The position numbers were made by a program, and so were the translations under genes. A stretch of 64,000 nucleotides of DNA from Loktanella sp. SALINAS62 (GTDB taxonomy: Bacteria; Pseudomonadota; Alphaproteobacteria; Rhodobacterales; Rhodobacteraceae). Location: assembly GCF_018263905.1 (NCBI RefSeq), contig NZ_JAAFZU010000055.1, forward strand, positions 199,673-263,672. Reading direction: 5' to 3'. The notes under the pieces were generated by a model, which worked only from the letters and a program-made list of their open reading frames with translations, had not been told where the DNA came from and made no database searches. Positions 8,687 to 18,027 of the stretch are shown here, piece after piece. The stretch's first letter is position 1. The number at the start of each line of letters is the position of its first letter.

Positions 8687-9396
8687 TCCAGCGTTTCCGC
8701 CAGATCATCGCAAATGGGCGCGTCCGGTGGCGGCGGGCGGCGGACCATCACCACAGGCAGTCCCAGATCGGCGGCGGCCACCAGTTTCGTGCGGCTTGCA
8801 TTGCCGCCTGCGTTTTTCACCACCAGCACGTCGATCCCCAACGCGCAGAACAGATCGCGTTCATGCGGCACCGAAAACGGCGGGCGACCGATCAGGAATT
8901 CACCCCCCTCGAACGGAAAGGGTGCTGTCGGCGGGTCGATCTGGCGACAGATGACGCGCCGCCCTTCCAGATTGCGGAACCGGTCCAGCGTCTGCCGCCC
9001 GGTGCCCAGAAACACGGTCTTGCCTGCCGGAATGTGGTGGGCAGCGTCCTCTTCCCGGTCGATCATCGTCCAACGGTCGTCCGGGCCGGGCGTCCACGCA
9101 GGGCGCAGATGATACAGATACGGCACCCCCAGCGCGCGACACACGGCAGAGGTGCGCGCACTGATGAAACTGGCAAAAGGATGCGTTGCATCCAGCACGG
9201 CAGTGATTCCCGCTGACGCAAGATACGCACGAAAGCCTGCGTCGCCGCCAAACCCGCCGACGCGTGTGGGAATCGGCAGCGGTTGCGCCTGACGTGTCGC
9301 GCCCGAAAGGGACGCCACTGCCGGAATGTCGCTATCGGCCAGCCCATGCGCCAGCCTGCGCGCATCGCCCGTGCCTGCCAGCAGCAGTAATGTCAT
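8668..9396 (-). CDS. cobK: Precorrin-6A / cobalt-precorrin-6A reductase
   Basis: 242 aa. The opening LLLLAGTGDARRLAHGL, the central AVLDATHPFASFISARTSAV and the late VVKNAGGNASRTKLVAA segments are characteristic of CobK/CbiJ. It reduces the corrin macrocycle with NADPH during B12 synthesis. The ATG overlaps the cbiD stop, so the two genes are coupled. The aerobic or anaerobic substrate form cannot be decided from this protein alone. Confidence 0.92.
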   Translation of the reverse strand: MTLLLLAGTGDARRLAHGLADSDIPAVASLSGATRQAQPLPIPTRVGGFGGDAGFRAYLASAGITAVLDATHPFASFISARTSAVCRALGVPYLYHLRPAWTPGPDDRWTMIDREEDAAHHIPAGKTVFLGTGRQTLDRFRNLEGRRVICRQIDPPTAPFPFEGGEFLIGRPPFSVPHERDLFCALGIDVLVVKNAGGNASRTKLVAAADLGLPVVMVRRPPPPDAPICDDLAETLEWAKKQ

Positions 9397-10439
9397 TTGT
9401 CTGCCCGGGCGATGATCTGCCCGTCCCTGTCAATAATGACGATGTCAAAGGTCATCTGCCCCCCAAAGTCACGCGTGACCGCCGCCAGCGCATCCTGCGC
9501 CACGGCCTGTGCCAGTGGTGTGCCCGCCATCTGATAGGCCTGCAAGACTGTATTCGCCTGCGCGATTTCCGGCAGCGCTGTCCGTTCGGCCAGCGCCGCA
9601 AAATCCACCTGCGAGCGCGCGGAATGCAGATCGCGCGCGCCCTGCGCCAGTTTCGTCATCTTTCCGATGCCGCCACCGATGGTGACATGTGGGATCGGGT
9701 GTTTCGCCAGATATTTCAGCATCCCGCCCGCGAAATCGCCCATATCCAGCATCGCGTGATCGGGCAGACCGTAAAGTGCCTGCACGGTCCGCTCGCTGGT
9801 GGCCCCGGTACAGCCCGCAACATGGGTCAATCCGGCTGCACGGCCGACATCTATTCCGCGATGGATCGACGCAATCCAAGCGGCACAGGAAAACGGCCGC
9901 ACCACACCCGTGGTCCCAAGGATCGACAGCCCACCCGCGATACCCAATCGCGGATTCCACGTTTTTTGCGCGATCAAGGCACCACCCGGCACCGATACGG
10001 TAATGGTCACATCGGGCGACATGCCATAGGCCGCCGCCTGTTCGGCCACCACATCGCCCATCATGGTGCGCGGGACCGGATTGATCGCGGGTTCACCCGG
10101 CGGGATCGGCAGGCCCGGCTTTGTCACCATGCCGACACCGTCACCCGCGCGGAATACCACGCCCCCGTCCGATGCGGCCACCCGCACGATAATCAGGGCA
10201 CCATGCGTGACGTCGGGATCGTCGCCCGCATCCTTGGTGATCCCAACCTCTGCCCAGTTGTCGCCCGCGGCGCTGTGCGCCACCGCAAACACGGGCGTTT
10301 CGCCGCGCGGCAGCGTGATGGTGACGGTGTCAGGAAATGCGCCGCCCCACAGGCGTTGCAACGCGGCCTTTGTGGCGGCCGTTGCACAGGCGCCCGTGGT
10401 CCAGCCACGGCGCAGGGGACCGTCGGGTTTGCGCGTCAT
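9393..10439 (-). CDS. cbiD: Cobalt-precorrin-5B C1-methyltransferase
   Basis: 348 aa from ATG 10439 (MTRKPDGPLRRGWTTGACAT). The RGWTTGACATAATKAAL motif is the hallmark of CbiD; EPAINPVPRTMM, GGLSILGTTGVV and a glycine-rich HVTIGGGIGKMTKLA segment follow. CbiD methylates C1 during ring contraction in corrin synthesis. It is divergent from cobA (97-bp gap) and overlaps cobK by 4 bases. The presence of CbiD in a pathway otherwise using Cob-type names is common in Rhodobacteraceae, where it stands in for CobF. Confidence 0.93.
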   Translation of the reverse strand: MTRKPDGPLRRGWTTGACATAATKAALQRLWGGAFPDTVTITLPRGETPVFAVAHSAAGDNWAEVGITKDAGDDPDVTHGALIIVRVAASDGGVVFRAGDGVGMVTKPGLPIPPGEPAINPVPRTMMGDVVAEQAAAYGMSPDVTITVSVPGGALIAQKTWNPRLGIAGGLSILGTTGVVRPFSCAAWIASIHRGIDVGRAAGLTHVAGCTGATSERTVQALYGLPDHAMLDMGDFAGGMLKYLAKHPIPHVTIGGGIGKMTKLAQGARDLHSARSQVDFAALAERTALPEIAQANTVLQAYQMAGTPLAQAVAQDALAAVTRDFGGQMTFDIVIIDRDGQIIARADK

Positions 10440-10536
10440 GACGTGGACTATATGTGTTGCGCCGCCTGTCGCCAAGAGACCGCAAATCGCCGCTGCCCGC
10501 CTTTTCAACGCGACGACCTTGGGCCATAAAGCGCAC

Positions 10537-11388
10537 ATGAGCGACAGCATATCCCTTCCCGCATTTGACTGGCCCCGGATGGAACCCGGCTGGGTCTGGC
10601 TCTGTGGCGCGGGCCCCGGCGATCCGGGGCTGTTGACCCTGCACGCGCTGAATGCGCTGCGGCAGGCCGACGTCGTGATTTTCGACGCGCTGGTGCAAGA
10701 GGCGATACTGGATTGGGCGCCCCAGGCGGAACATATCTATGCTGGCAAACGTGGCGGCAAACCGTCGGCAAAGCAGCGCGATATTTCCCTGCGGCTGGTC
10801 GATCTGGCCCGCGCCGGCAAACGTGTCCTGCGACTAAAGGGCGGCGATCCGTTCGTTTTTGGCCGCGGCGGGGAAGAGGCACAGACCCTTGTGCAACATA
10901 ACGTCCCCGTCCGGATCATTCCCGGCATCAGCGCAGGCATCGGCGGTCTGGCCTATGCGGGCATTCCGGTCACCCACCGCGACGTGAACCAATCGGTCAC
11001 GTTCGTGACAGGCCACGACCAGAGCGGGGCGGCACCGTCGTCACTGGATTGGGCCAGTATTTCCAAGGGCAGTCAGGTGCTGGTCATCTATATGGGGATG
11101 AAGCACGCCGCCCAGATCGCGGGACACCTGATGGACGCCGGGCGGCAACCGTCCGAACCCGTGGCCGTCGTCACATCCGCCACGACCGCCGACCAGCGGG
11201 TGCTGGAAACGACGCTGGGGTCGCTTGTCGCCGATATCGAAGCCACCGGCATGGAACCGCCCGCGATCATTTGCGTCGGGCAATCCGTGCTGATGCGGCA
11301 GGTGCTGGACTGGCAAGGCATGATGGCGGGCGATGCGCCGCGCAATCTGGACCCGCTTGGCCGGGGTCTGCCCGCCGAATCCGCCTGA
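10537..11388 (+). CDS. cobA: Uroporphyrinogen-III C-methyltransferase
   Basis: 283 aa from ATG 10537 (MSDSISLPAFDW). It shows the tetrapyrrole methylase signature set: VWLCGAGPGDPGLLTLHALNAL (SAM site), LRLKGGDPFVFGRGGEEA, and PGISAGIGGLAYAGIPVTHRD. It transfers two methyl groups from SAM to uroporphyrinogen III to give precorrin-2, the branch point to B12 and siroheme. There is no CysG-type N-terminal domain, so it is the stand-alone form. It is followed after seven bases by cobB. Confidence 0.94.
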   Translation: MSDSISLPAFDWPRMEPGWVWLCGAGPGDPGLLTLHALNALRQADVVIFDALVQEAILDWAPQAEHIYAGKRGGKPSAKQRDISLRLVDLARAGKRVLRLKGGDPFVFGRGGEEAQTLVQHNVPVRIIPGISAGIGGLAYAGIPVTHRDVNQSVTFVTGHDQSGAAPSSLDWASISKGSQVLVIYMGMKHAAQIAGHLMDAGRQPSEPVAVVTSATTADQRVLETTLGSLVADIEATGMEPPAIICVGQSVLMRQVLDWQGMMAGDAPRNLDPLGRGLPAESA

Positions 11389-11395
11389 TCCTGCC

Positions 11396-12676
11396 GTGAC
11401 CAACCCGGCCCCCGCCCGCGGCCTGATTTTTGCAGCGCCCGCATCGGGCAGTGGCAAGACGACTGTGACGCTTGGCGTTCTGCGGGCGTTGTCCCGCCAA
11501 GGTGTCCCTGTGCGCGGCGCGAAATCCGGACCCGACTATATCGACCCTGCGTTTCACGCCGCCGCCTGCGGGCGAGCCTGTCTGAACCTTGATGCTTGGG
11601 CGATGACACCTGCCAGCCTGCGCGCCCGTGCGTCAGGCGACGGTTTGCTGCTGATCGAAGGCGCGATGGGCCTGTTCGACGGTGCCCCCCCTGACGGGCG
11701 CGGCGCGACGGCAGATCTGGCCCGCTTGCTGGACCTGCCTGTGGTGCTGATTGTCGACGCCGCCCGCATGGCGCAATCCATCGCACCGCTGGTCGCAGGC
11801 TTTGCCGCCCACGATCCGCATGTCCGGATTGCGGGCGTGATCCTGAACCGCGTCGGATCTGACCGACACGCCGCGATGCTGCGCCGCGCGCTGGACCCGC
11901 TGGGCCTGCCGGTGCTGGGCTGTATCCCGCGCGCCGCGGCACTTGCGCGTCCATCCCGTCACCTTGGCCTTGTGCAAGCACAAGAGGACCCGGCGCTGGA
12001 CACCTTTCTGAACGCCGCCGCCGATGTGATGACGGCGCATCTGGATTTGACGTCCCTGACCGCGTTGGCCACGTCCCTGACCGCAGCCCCGCCCGTCCGC
12101 GTCGATCCGCCCGCCCAACGGATCGCTGTCGCGCAGGACGCGGCGTTCAGCTTTGTGTATCCGCATCAACTGGCGGAATGGCAGGCCGCAGGGGCGACGG
12201 TGACGCCGTTTTCGCCGCTGGCAGATATGGCGGTGCCAGCCGCCGACCTGATCCTGCTTCCCGGCGGCTACCCGGAACTGCACGCGGGCCAGTTAAGCGC
12301 TGCGATTCAGTTCATGCAAAGCATAAGGCATGCCGCGCAATCAACTGATATATATGGTGAATGTGGGGGATATATGGCTTTGGGGCAAACCCTGACAGAT
12401 GCCGACGGCACGACACATAAAATGGCAGGCCTGCTGGACCTGCACACCTCTTTCCAGACGCGCCGCCTGCATCTGGGCTACCGCAATTTGATGGCGGCAC
12501 AGGGACGTATGGCCGGATCATGGGCGGGGCACGAGTTTCATTACGCCACCACCCTGTCAGCAACCGGGCAGCCGCTGTTTACCGCCACCGACGCCGCAGG
12601 CACCGCCCTGCCGGACATGGGATTGGTCGCAGGCCGCGTCGCGGGGTCTTTCGCACATCTGATCGACAGGTCATAA
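11396..12676 (+). CDS. cobB: Cobyrinate (or hydrogenobyrinate) a,c-diamide synthase
   Basis: 426 aa from GTG 11396, seven bases after cobA. The N-terminal P-loop ATPase part begins IFAAPASGSGKTTVTLGVL, with GPDYIDPAFH and EGAMGLFDG. The C-terminal part is a class I-like glutamine amidotransferase with LLPGGYPELHA and the nucleophile Cys in YGECGGYMALGQ. It amidates the a and c side chains of the corrin ring using glutamine and ATP. With cobA it forms the plus-strand half of the B12 cluster; the remaining cob genes are outside the window. Confidence 0.94.
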   Translation: MTNPAPARGLIFAAPASGSGKTTVTLGVLRALSRQGVPVRGAKSGPDYIDPAFHAAACGRACLNLDAWAMTPASLRARASGDGLLLIEGAMGLFDGAPPDGRGATADLARLLDLPVVLIVDAARMAQSIAPLVAGFAAHDPHVRIAGVILNRVGSDRHAAMLRRALDPLGLPVLGCIPRAAALARPSRHLGLVQAQEDPALDTFLNAAADVMTAHLDLTSLTALATSLTAAPPVRVDPPAQRIAVAQDAAFSFVYPHQLAEWQAAGATVTPFSPLADMAVPAADLILLPGGYPELHAGQLSAAIQFMQSIRHAAQSTDIYGECGGYMALGQTLTDADGTTHKMAGLLDLHTSFQTRRLHLGYRNLMAAQGRMAGSWAGHEFHYATTLSATGQPLFTATDAAGTALPDMGLVAGRVAGSFAHLIDRS

Positions 12677-12683
12677 GTCACGC

Positions 12684-13919
12684 ATGAACCAGATATCAGC
12701 TCCCGCAGACGACCGGCTTGCCAAGCGCAATGTTGTCATCCTTGTTGCAGCACAGGCGATCCTTGGCAGCCAGATCACCATGATCTTTGTCGTGGGCGGA
12801 CTGGCCGGGCAGCAATTATCGCCCATCGCGTGCCTTGCGACACTGCCGATTTCGATGATCGTGTTCGGATCGATGACCACAGCGCCGTGGCTGTCCAACC
12901 TGATGCAGCGGTACGGCCGTCGCGCGGGGTTCATGACCGGGGCCGCAGGCGGGCTGATCGGCGCCGCCCTGTCTGGCTATGCCATCACCATCGGGCATTT
13001 CGCGCTGTTCCTGCTGGGCAGCTATCTGACCGGCATCTACATGAGCGCGCAGGGCTTTTTTCGGTTTGCCGCCGCGGATACCGCATCCGACGCCTTTAGG
13101 CCCAAGGCGATTTCATACGTACTGGCGGGTGGGCTGGTGTCGGCCATCATCGGGCCGCAACTGGTATCCTATCTGACCTTTAACAATCCGGATGCGACCG
13201 TGGCCCGGTTTTTGCCGATATACTATGGCGCGATCGTGCTGAACCTGATCGGCATGGCCCTGTTTCCGCTGCTGCGCATCCCCAAACCGCCGCGTCCCGT
13301 GATGGGATCGGATCAGGGACGCAGCATCGGCCAGCTTTTGACGACACCCCGCATCGCGGTGGCCATCATTTGCGCCATGGTTGCTTATGCGCTGATGAAC
13401 CTTGTCATGACCTCGACACCACTGGCGGTCGTGGGCTGCGGGTACAGCGTCAGCGACGCGTCCAACATCGTGACGGGCCATGTGCTTGCAATGTTCGCAC
13501 CCAGCTTTTTTACCGGTCACCTGATCGCGCGCTTTGGCGCCGAACGGATTATCGGCACCGGTCTGGCGTTACTTGGCGTCGCCGGAATCGTCGCATTGTC
13601 GGGGGTCGAGCTGGGTAATTTCTATGTTGCGCTGGTTCTGCTGGGACTGGGCTGGAATTTCGGTTTCATCGGCGCGACCACGATGCTGGCTAGCAGCCAT
13701 AGCCCTGCAGAGCGCGGCCGCGTTCAGGGTCTGAACGACATGATCGTGTTCGGAATGGTCACGCTGGCGTCGCTGGCATCGGGCGGGTTGATGAATTGTG
13801 CAGGCGGATCTGCGGTGCAGGGCTGGTCATACGTGAACATCGCCATGGTGCCGTTCCTGATTCTGGCGGCGGGTGCGTTGGTCTGGCTGGCGCGCGGTGG
13901 CGTGCGCAAAGCGGCCTAA
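12684..13919 (+). CDS. MFS transporter
   Basis: 411 aa with about twelve hydrophobic segments and a short central cytoplasmic loop (around residues 200-215). The MFS loop 2-3 motif is recognisable as NLMQRYGRRAGFMTGAAGG, and the corresponding second-half loop as ARFGAERIIGTG. The substrate cannot be predicted. It starts seven bases after cobB, so it may belong to that transcript, but a role in corrinoid transport would be speculation. Confidence 0.88.
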   Translation: MNQISAPADDRLAKRNVVILVAAQAILGSQITMIFVVGGLAGQQLSPIACLATLPISMIVFGSMTTAPWLSNLMQRYGRRAGFMTGAAGGLIGAALSGYAITIGHFALFLLGSYLTGIYMSAQGFFRFAAADTASDAFRPKAISYVLAGGLVSAIIGPQLVSYLTFNNPDATVARFLPIYYGAIVLNLIGMALFPLLRIPKPPRPVMGSDQGRSIGQLLTTPRIAVAIICAMVAYALMNLVMTSTPLAVVGCGYSVSDASNIVTGHVLAMFAPSFFTGHLIARFGAERIIGTGLALLGVAGIVALSGVELGNFYVALVLLGLGWNFGFIGATTMLASSHSPAERGRVQGLNDMIVFGMVTLASLASGGLMNCAGGSAVQGWSYVNIAMVPFLILAAGALVWLARGGVRKAA

Positions 13920-14683
13920 ACCCGGCCCGTCATCGCCGCGCGCGCCAGACGTAACCGATCCGCAATCGGGCCGATCTGCAACGCACCGTCGGCCACGCGC
14001 CCCGGATCACGGACCGCCATCGTAAGCAGGGGGCGCGCCTGCCACGCCGGCAGGATCGCGGCACGCGCGACCTGCGGCAGTTCACGCTGCGCTGCGCGCC
14101 CGCGATCAAAACGGTCCAACGCCCGCCGCGCCAATGCCGCCACACCGTCGCGGGTGCCATCGATCAATGGTTTGCGGTTCGCCTGTTCCAACGTCGGGAC
14201 CGCTTGCAAAAAGGCCGCGACCCCCGCGCCAAAGGCCAGATCACGCACGGTACTTTCAGCGTTTTCAGCCCCCAGCAGACGCGCCCCTGTCCACATCAGA
14301 CCGCCCGCCGTGGCGTCGATGTAATCATCCAGATGGACAGCGTCCTCGAACGCATCGGGATAGACATCCCAACGCCGCGCCGCGATCAAACGGTCCAGAT
14401 CACGGGCGCCTTGCGCGTCCAGCACATCGGCCAGCGGTTCCGTCACTTCGTGTCGTCGTACGGGGCCGTCGCCCGCGATTTCGTCCAGCACATCGCGCCA
14501 CCATTGCAGCCGCATTTCGGTGATCATCGGTTCCGACGTGACCCAAGGCGCGCGCGCCACTTCAAGGTTGAAGGCGTAAAGCGGGAAAAGCACGCGCCGC
14601 GCAGCCACGGGTGCGGCCATCGCCGCGCGAAATCGTGGCGGATCACCCCGTTCGACCAAGGCGGCACAGGCCTCAAAGCTCAT
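13916..14683 (-). CDS. Squalene/phytoene synthase-like protein without the catalytic Asp motifs
   Basis: 255 aa. The trans-isoprenyl synthase fold is suggested by RRVLFPLYAFNLEVARAPW, MRLQWWRDVLDEI and YIDATAGGLMWTGARLLG. The first aspartate-rich motif of true squalene or phytoene synthases (DDxxD after the YAF block) is replaced by LEVAR, and no second DxxED motif is visible. This matches the NDUFAF6-like branch, whose mitochondrial member helps assemble respiratory complex I. I infer an assembly or structural role rather than carotenoid synthesis. The stop overlaps that of the MFS gene on the other strand. Confidence 0.78.
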   Translation of the reverse strand: MSFEACAALVERGDPPRFRAAMAAPVAARRVLFPLYAFNLEVARAPWVTSEPMITEMRLQWWRDVLDEIAGDGPVRRHEVTEPLADVLDAQGARDLDRLIAARRWDVYPDAFEDAVHLDDYIDATAGGLMWTGARLLGAENAESTVRDLAFGAGVAAFLQAVPTLEQANRKPLIDGTRDGVAALARRALDRFDRGRAAQRELPQVARAAILPAWQARPLLTMAVRDPGRVADGALQIGPIADRLRLARAAMTGRV

Positions 14684-14701
14684 GTCATCTCCTTAGCGGT
14701 G

Positions 14702-16327
14702 TCACCCTTGGACAGATGCACCGTCGCGCACCAATTTCCAGTTGATCGCATCCACAAGCGCATCAAATGACGCATCAACGATGTTGGCGGACACACCAAC
14801 CGTCGACCATGTGCGCCCCTGCGAATCGGCGCTGTCGATGATGACGCGGGTAACCGCCTCTATTCCGCCGCTTGTGATCCGCACCTTGAAATCGACCAGA
14901 TCAATGTCTTCGATGATCGCCTGATAGGGGCCCAGATCCTTGCTCAATGCGCGCCCCAGCGCGTTGACGGGGCCACGGTCGCGTCCATCCGGCCCCTGGC
15001 TTTCGGACACGTTCAGCATCCGTTCATCACCGATTTTCACAACAACCACCGCTTCGGACAGGGACACCATCTTGCCGCGCTTGTTGCGGCGGCGTTCGAC
15101 CGTAACGCGGTAGCGTTTCACCTCGAAGAAATTGGGCATGATTCCCAGTTCGCGCCGGGCCAGCAGCTCGAAACTGGCCTGTGCCGTGTCATAGGCATAG
15201 CCGCGCGATTCCATCTCCTTGATCCGGTCAAGGATGCGCGCCAGCCTTGGGTCACCCGGTTCCACCACGATCCCCGCGCTGGCCAGACGTTCGCGCAGGT
15301 TCGACTGTCCGGCCTGATTGGACATCGGCACGATTCGCGCGTTGCCCACCAGCGCGGGGTCGATGTGTTCATAGGTCGTGGGGTTCTTGGCGATGGCGCT
15401 GGCATGCAGACCCGCCTTGTGTGCAAAGGCGCTGGCCCCGATATAGGCGGCTTGTTTTGCGGGCACCCGGTTCAGGATGTCGTCCAGCACGCGGCTTGCA
15501 GATTTCAGCCCCTGAAGCGCGTGATGCGTCACACCGGTTTCCAGCGTGCTGGCATAGGGTTCTTTCAGCAACAGCGTCGGGATCAGGGTTGTCAGGTTGG
15601 CATTGCCGCAGCGTTCGCCCAACCCGTTCAGCGTGCCCTGAATCTGGCGGGCACCGGCGGCGACGGCGGCCAGCGAATTGGCGACCGCATGTTCTGTGTC
15701 ATTGTGGGTGTGGATGCCCAGCCGGTCACCGGGGATGCCGCTGGCGATCACGGCTGTGGTGATATCAGACACCTCTTGCGGCAGGCTGCCGCCGTTGGTG
15801 TCGCACAGCACGATCCAGCGCGCGCCTGCGGCATGGGCGGCGTGAACCGCCTCTAGCGCGTAATCGGGATCGGCCTTGTAGCCGTCAAAGAAATGTTCCG
15901 CGTCAAACAGCGCCTCGCGGCCCTGCGACACGATATGCGCGATAGAGGCACTGATGTTGTCGGTGTTTTCCGCATTCGTGATGCCCAGCGCCGTGCTGAC
16001 GTGGAACGAATGGCTTTTGCCGACAATGCAGACGGCTGGCGTGTTCGCATTCAAAACGGCGGCCAGCACGTCGTCGTTTTCAGCCGACCGCCCTGCCCGT
16101 TTCGTCATGCCAAATGCGGCCAGCGTCGGCGTGATCTGCCCCACCGTTTCGAAATATTCCGAGTCGGTGGGATTCGCACCCGGCCAACCGCCTTCGATGT
16201 AATCAACGCCCAGATCGGTCAGCACCTGCGTGATCCGCAGCTTTTCGGCCGTGGAAAACTGCACGCCTTGGGTCTGCTGCCCGTCGCGCAGCGTGGTATC
16301 GTATAGGTACAGGCGTTCCTTGGTCAT
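14702..16327 (-). CDS. cimA: Citramalate synthase
   Basis: 541 aa, longer than LeuA, as usual for the CimA family. The HMGL-like TIM barrel begins LYLYDTTLRDGQQTQGVQFS and continues with GVDYIEGGWPGANPTD. The metal-binding HTHND segment is present as LGIHTHNDTEHAVANSLAA, and a LeuA-type C-terminal dimer/allosteric domain occupies the last 130 residues. It condenses pyruvate and acetyl-CoA to (R)-citramalate, a threonine-independent start to isoleucine synthesis. A structured repeat (16338-16375) lies just before its ribosome site. Confidence 0.92.
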   Translation of the reverse strand: MTKERLYLYDTTLRDGQQTQGVQFSTAEKLRITQVLTDLGVDYIEGGWPGANPTDSEYFETVGQITPTLAAFGMTKRAGRSAENDDVLAAVLNANTPAVCIVGKSHSFHVSTALGITNAENTDNISASIAHIVSQGREALFDAEHFFDGYKADPDYALEAVHAAHAAGARWIVLCDTNGGSLPQEVSDITTAVIASGIPGDRLGIHTHNDTEHAVANSLAAVAAGARQIQGTLNGLGERCGNANLTTLIPTLLLKEPYASTLETGVTHHALQGLKSASRVLDDILNRVPAKQAAYIGASAFAHKAGLHASAIAKNPTTYEHIDPALVGNARIVPMSNQAGQSNLRERLASAGIVVEPGDPRLARILDRIKEMESRGYAYDTAQASFELLARRELGIMPNFFEVKRYRVTVERRRNKRGKMVSLSEAVVVVKIGDERMLNVSESQGPDGRDRGPVNALGRALSKDLGPYQAIIEDIDLVDFKVRITSGGIEAVTRVIIDSADSQGRTWSTVGVSANIVDASFDALVDAINWKLVRDGASVQG

Positions 16328-16337
16328 GGCCGCGCCC

Positions 16338-16375
16338 CCGATCCACCAAACGTTCGCAAAAGTTTGGTCCGATCC
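16338..16375. repeat. Nested direct and inverted repeat in the cimA leader
   Basis: Two CCGATCC copies (16338-16344 and 16369-16375) flank an inverted repeat ACCAAAC (16345-16351) / GTTTGGT (16362-16368) with a 10-base loop. The element lies 11 bases upstream of the cimA ATG, between cysS and cimA. It could be an operator or a translation-controlling hairpin; nothing in it is recognised. Confidence 0.5.
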
Positions 16376-16397
16376 CTATTTGCGCATGAATGAGGCA

Positions 16398-17831
16398 TCA
16401 GTCTTCCTCCAGCCGGGCGGCGTCGAAATCGGGGCCGGCGGACCATGTGGCCTGCCCCCCGACGTCCGTGACCAGCACGCCCGCCGCCGTCAGGATGTTG
16501 CGCACGTCGTCGGCGGTATCCCAATCCTTGTCCGCACGGGCCTGTGCGCGACGGGCCAGCAGCGCGTCGATCCGGTCGGCGGTGGCCGCAGACACGGTTG
16601 CGCCCCCTTCGCCGCCGTCCAGATGCGGCAGCGCGGCCCAGTCGGGCACCAGACCCAACATGTCCAACCCGTGCGCAAAGCCCGCCAATTGCGTGGCCGT
16701 CCGACCCTTGGCCAGCACATGCAGCCGCGCGATGGCACCGGATGTGTTCAGATCGTTTGCCAGCACGCCGATGAATTCGGCATCGGGTTTCCACAGATTG
16801 TCTGCGCGCAAGGCCGCAATCACGTCCGGACCGAAATGATGCCCGGCCAGAATGCCATACCACCGGCGCAGGGTTGCATCCGCATCTTCACGCCGCTTTT
16901 CGGTCCAGTCCATCGGTTTGCCATAATGCGTGCCCAGCATCACAAGCCTGATCACAGTCCCAGCGACGCCCTGATCAAGCAGGTCGCGCACGGTAAAGAA
17001 ATTACCCAGCGACTTTGACATTTTCTTGCCTTCGACCTGCAACATCTCGTTGTGCAGCCAGTAGCGCGCGAAATCGCCGTCAGGGTTGGCACAGCATGAT
17101 TGCGCCACTTCGTTTTCGTGGTGCGGGAACATCAAATCGTTGCCGCCGCCGTGAATGTCGAATGTATCGCCCAGCAGCGCCTTTGACATGGCGGAACATT
17201 CGATATGCCAGCCGGGCCGCCCGTAACCCCATGGGCTGGTCCAACCGGGCTGGCCGTCGGATGACGGCTTCCACAGCACAAAATCCATTGCGTTGCGCTT
17301 GTATGGCGCAACCTCGATTCGCGCGCCCGCGATCATGTCGTCCAGCGACCGACCCGACAGCGCGCCGTAGTCGGCAAAGCTTTCAACCGCGAACAGCACG
17401 TGCCCTTCGGCGGCATAGGCATGGCCGCCCGCGATCAGCGTTTCGATCATGGCAATCATCTGGGGGATACAGCCGGTCGCACGGGGTTCGTGGGTCGGCC
17501 GCAGCGCGCCCAGCGCATCCATGTCGTCGTGATACCACCGGATCGTTTCGGCGGTGATATCACCGATCGCGCGTCCGGTTTGTGCGGCGCGGTCGTTGAT
17601 CTTGTCGTCCACGTCGGTGAAATTGCGCACGTATGTCACTGCATCAGTGCCGTAGACCTGTCGCAGCAGGCGATAAAGCACGTCGAACATGATGACCGGG
17701 CGCGCGTTGCCCAGATGCGCGCGGTCGTAAACCGTCGGCCCACACAGATACATCCCGACGTGATCGGGCTTGAGCGGCTGGAAATCTTCTTTCCGGCGGG
17801 TCTTGGAATTATGCAGTCGGATCGTGGTCAT
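16398..17831 (-). CDS. cysS: Cysteine-tRNA ligase
   Basis: 477 aa class I aminoacyl-tRNA synthetase. The HIGH-type motif is HLGN (about residues 39-42), preceded by [10 protein letters not shown] with a zinc-ligand Cys. Zinc-site residues are also in WHIECSAMS and [15 protein letters not shown], and the KMSKS loop is [10 protein letters not shown]. The DALR-like anticodon-binding helices follow. It charges tRNA-Cys. It lies 70 bases upstream of cimA in the same direction. Confidence 0.96.
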   Translation of the reverse strand: MTTIRLHNSKTRRKEDFQPLKPDHVGMYLCGPTVYDRAHLGNARPVIMFDVLYRLLRQVYGTDAVTYVRNFTDVDDKINDRAAQTGRAIGDITAETIRWYHDDMDALGALRPTHEPRATGCIPQMIAMIETLIAGGHAYAAEGHVLFAVESFADYGALSGRSLDDMIAGARIEVAPYKRNAMDFVLWKPSSDGQPGWTSPWGYGRPGWHIECSAMSKALLGDTFDIHGGGNDLMFPHHENEVAQSCCANPDGDFARYWLHNEMLQVEGKKMSKSLGNFFTVRDLLDQGVAGTVIRLVMLGTHYGKPMDWTEKRREDADATLRRWYGILAGHHFGPDVIAALRADNLWKPDAEFIGVLANDLNTSGAIARLHVLAKGRTATQLAGFAHGLDMLGLVPDWAALPHLDGGEGGATVSAATADRIDALLARRAQARADKDWDTADDVRNILTAAGVLVTDVGGQATWSAGPDFDAARLEED

Positions 17832-18027
17832 CGGGCCCTCGCGGCAGACAATGCGCGGCGGCAGACCTAGCGAGTTCAGTTCAAGGATGAAACGTGAAAA
17901 AGCAGCCTGCCGAGCGGATCAGCAGGAAATAATGCAGCAAATGAGAATGCAACGCTTGTTCATTCCCAAGCCCTAGCAGTGTTGAACGATCTTGCCAAGG
18001 GATTTGGGTTGTCACAGATTAGCGGGC

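Noticed and set aside
9264-10529. 421-codon plus-strand frame
   Set aside because: It is antisense to cbiD and cobK, both firmly identified, and has no recognisable domain.
10440-10536. Cobalamin riboswitch between cbiD and cobA
   Set aside because: The gap is only 97 bases and shows no B12-box (GCCACTG-like) element; a full riboswitch needs about twice that length.
13916-14683. Carotenoid synthesis gene (crtB)
   Set aside because: The catalytic Asp-rich motifs are absent and no other crt genes are in the window.
16324-16863. 179-codon minus-strand frame near cysS
   Set aside because: It overlaps the 3' end of cysS in another frame, is Arg/Gly-rich, and has no domain.
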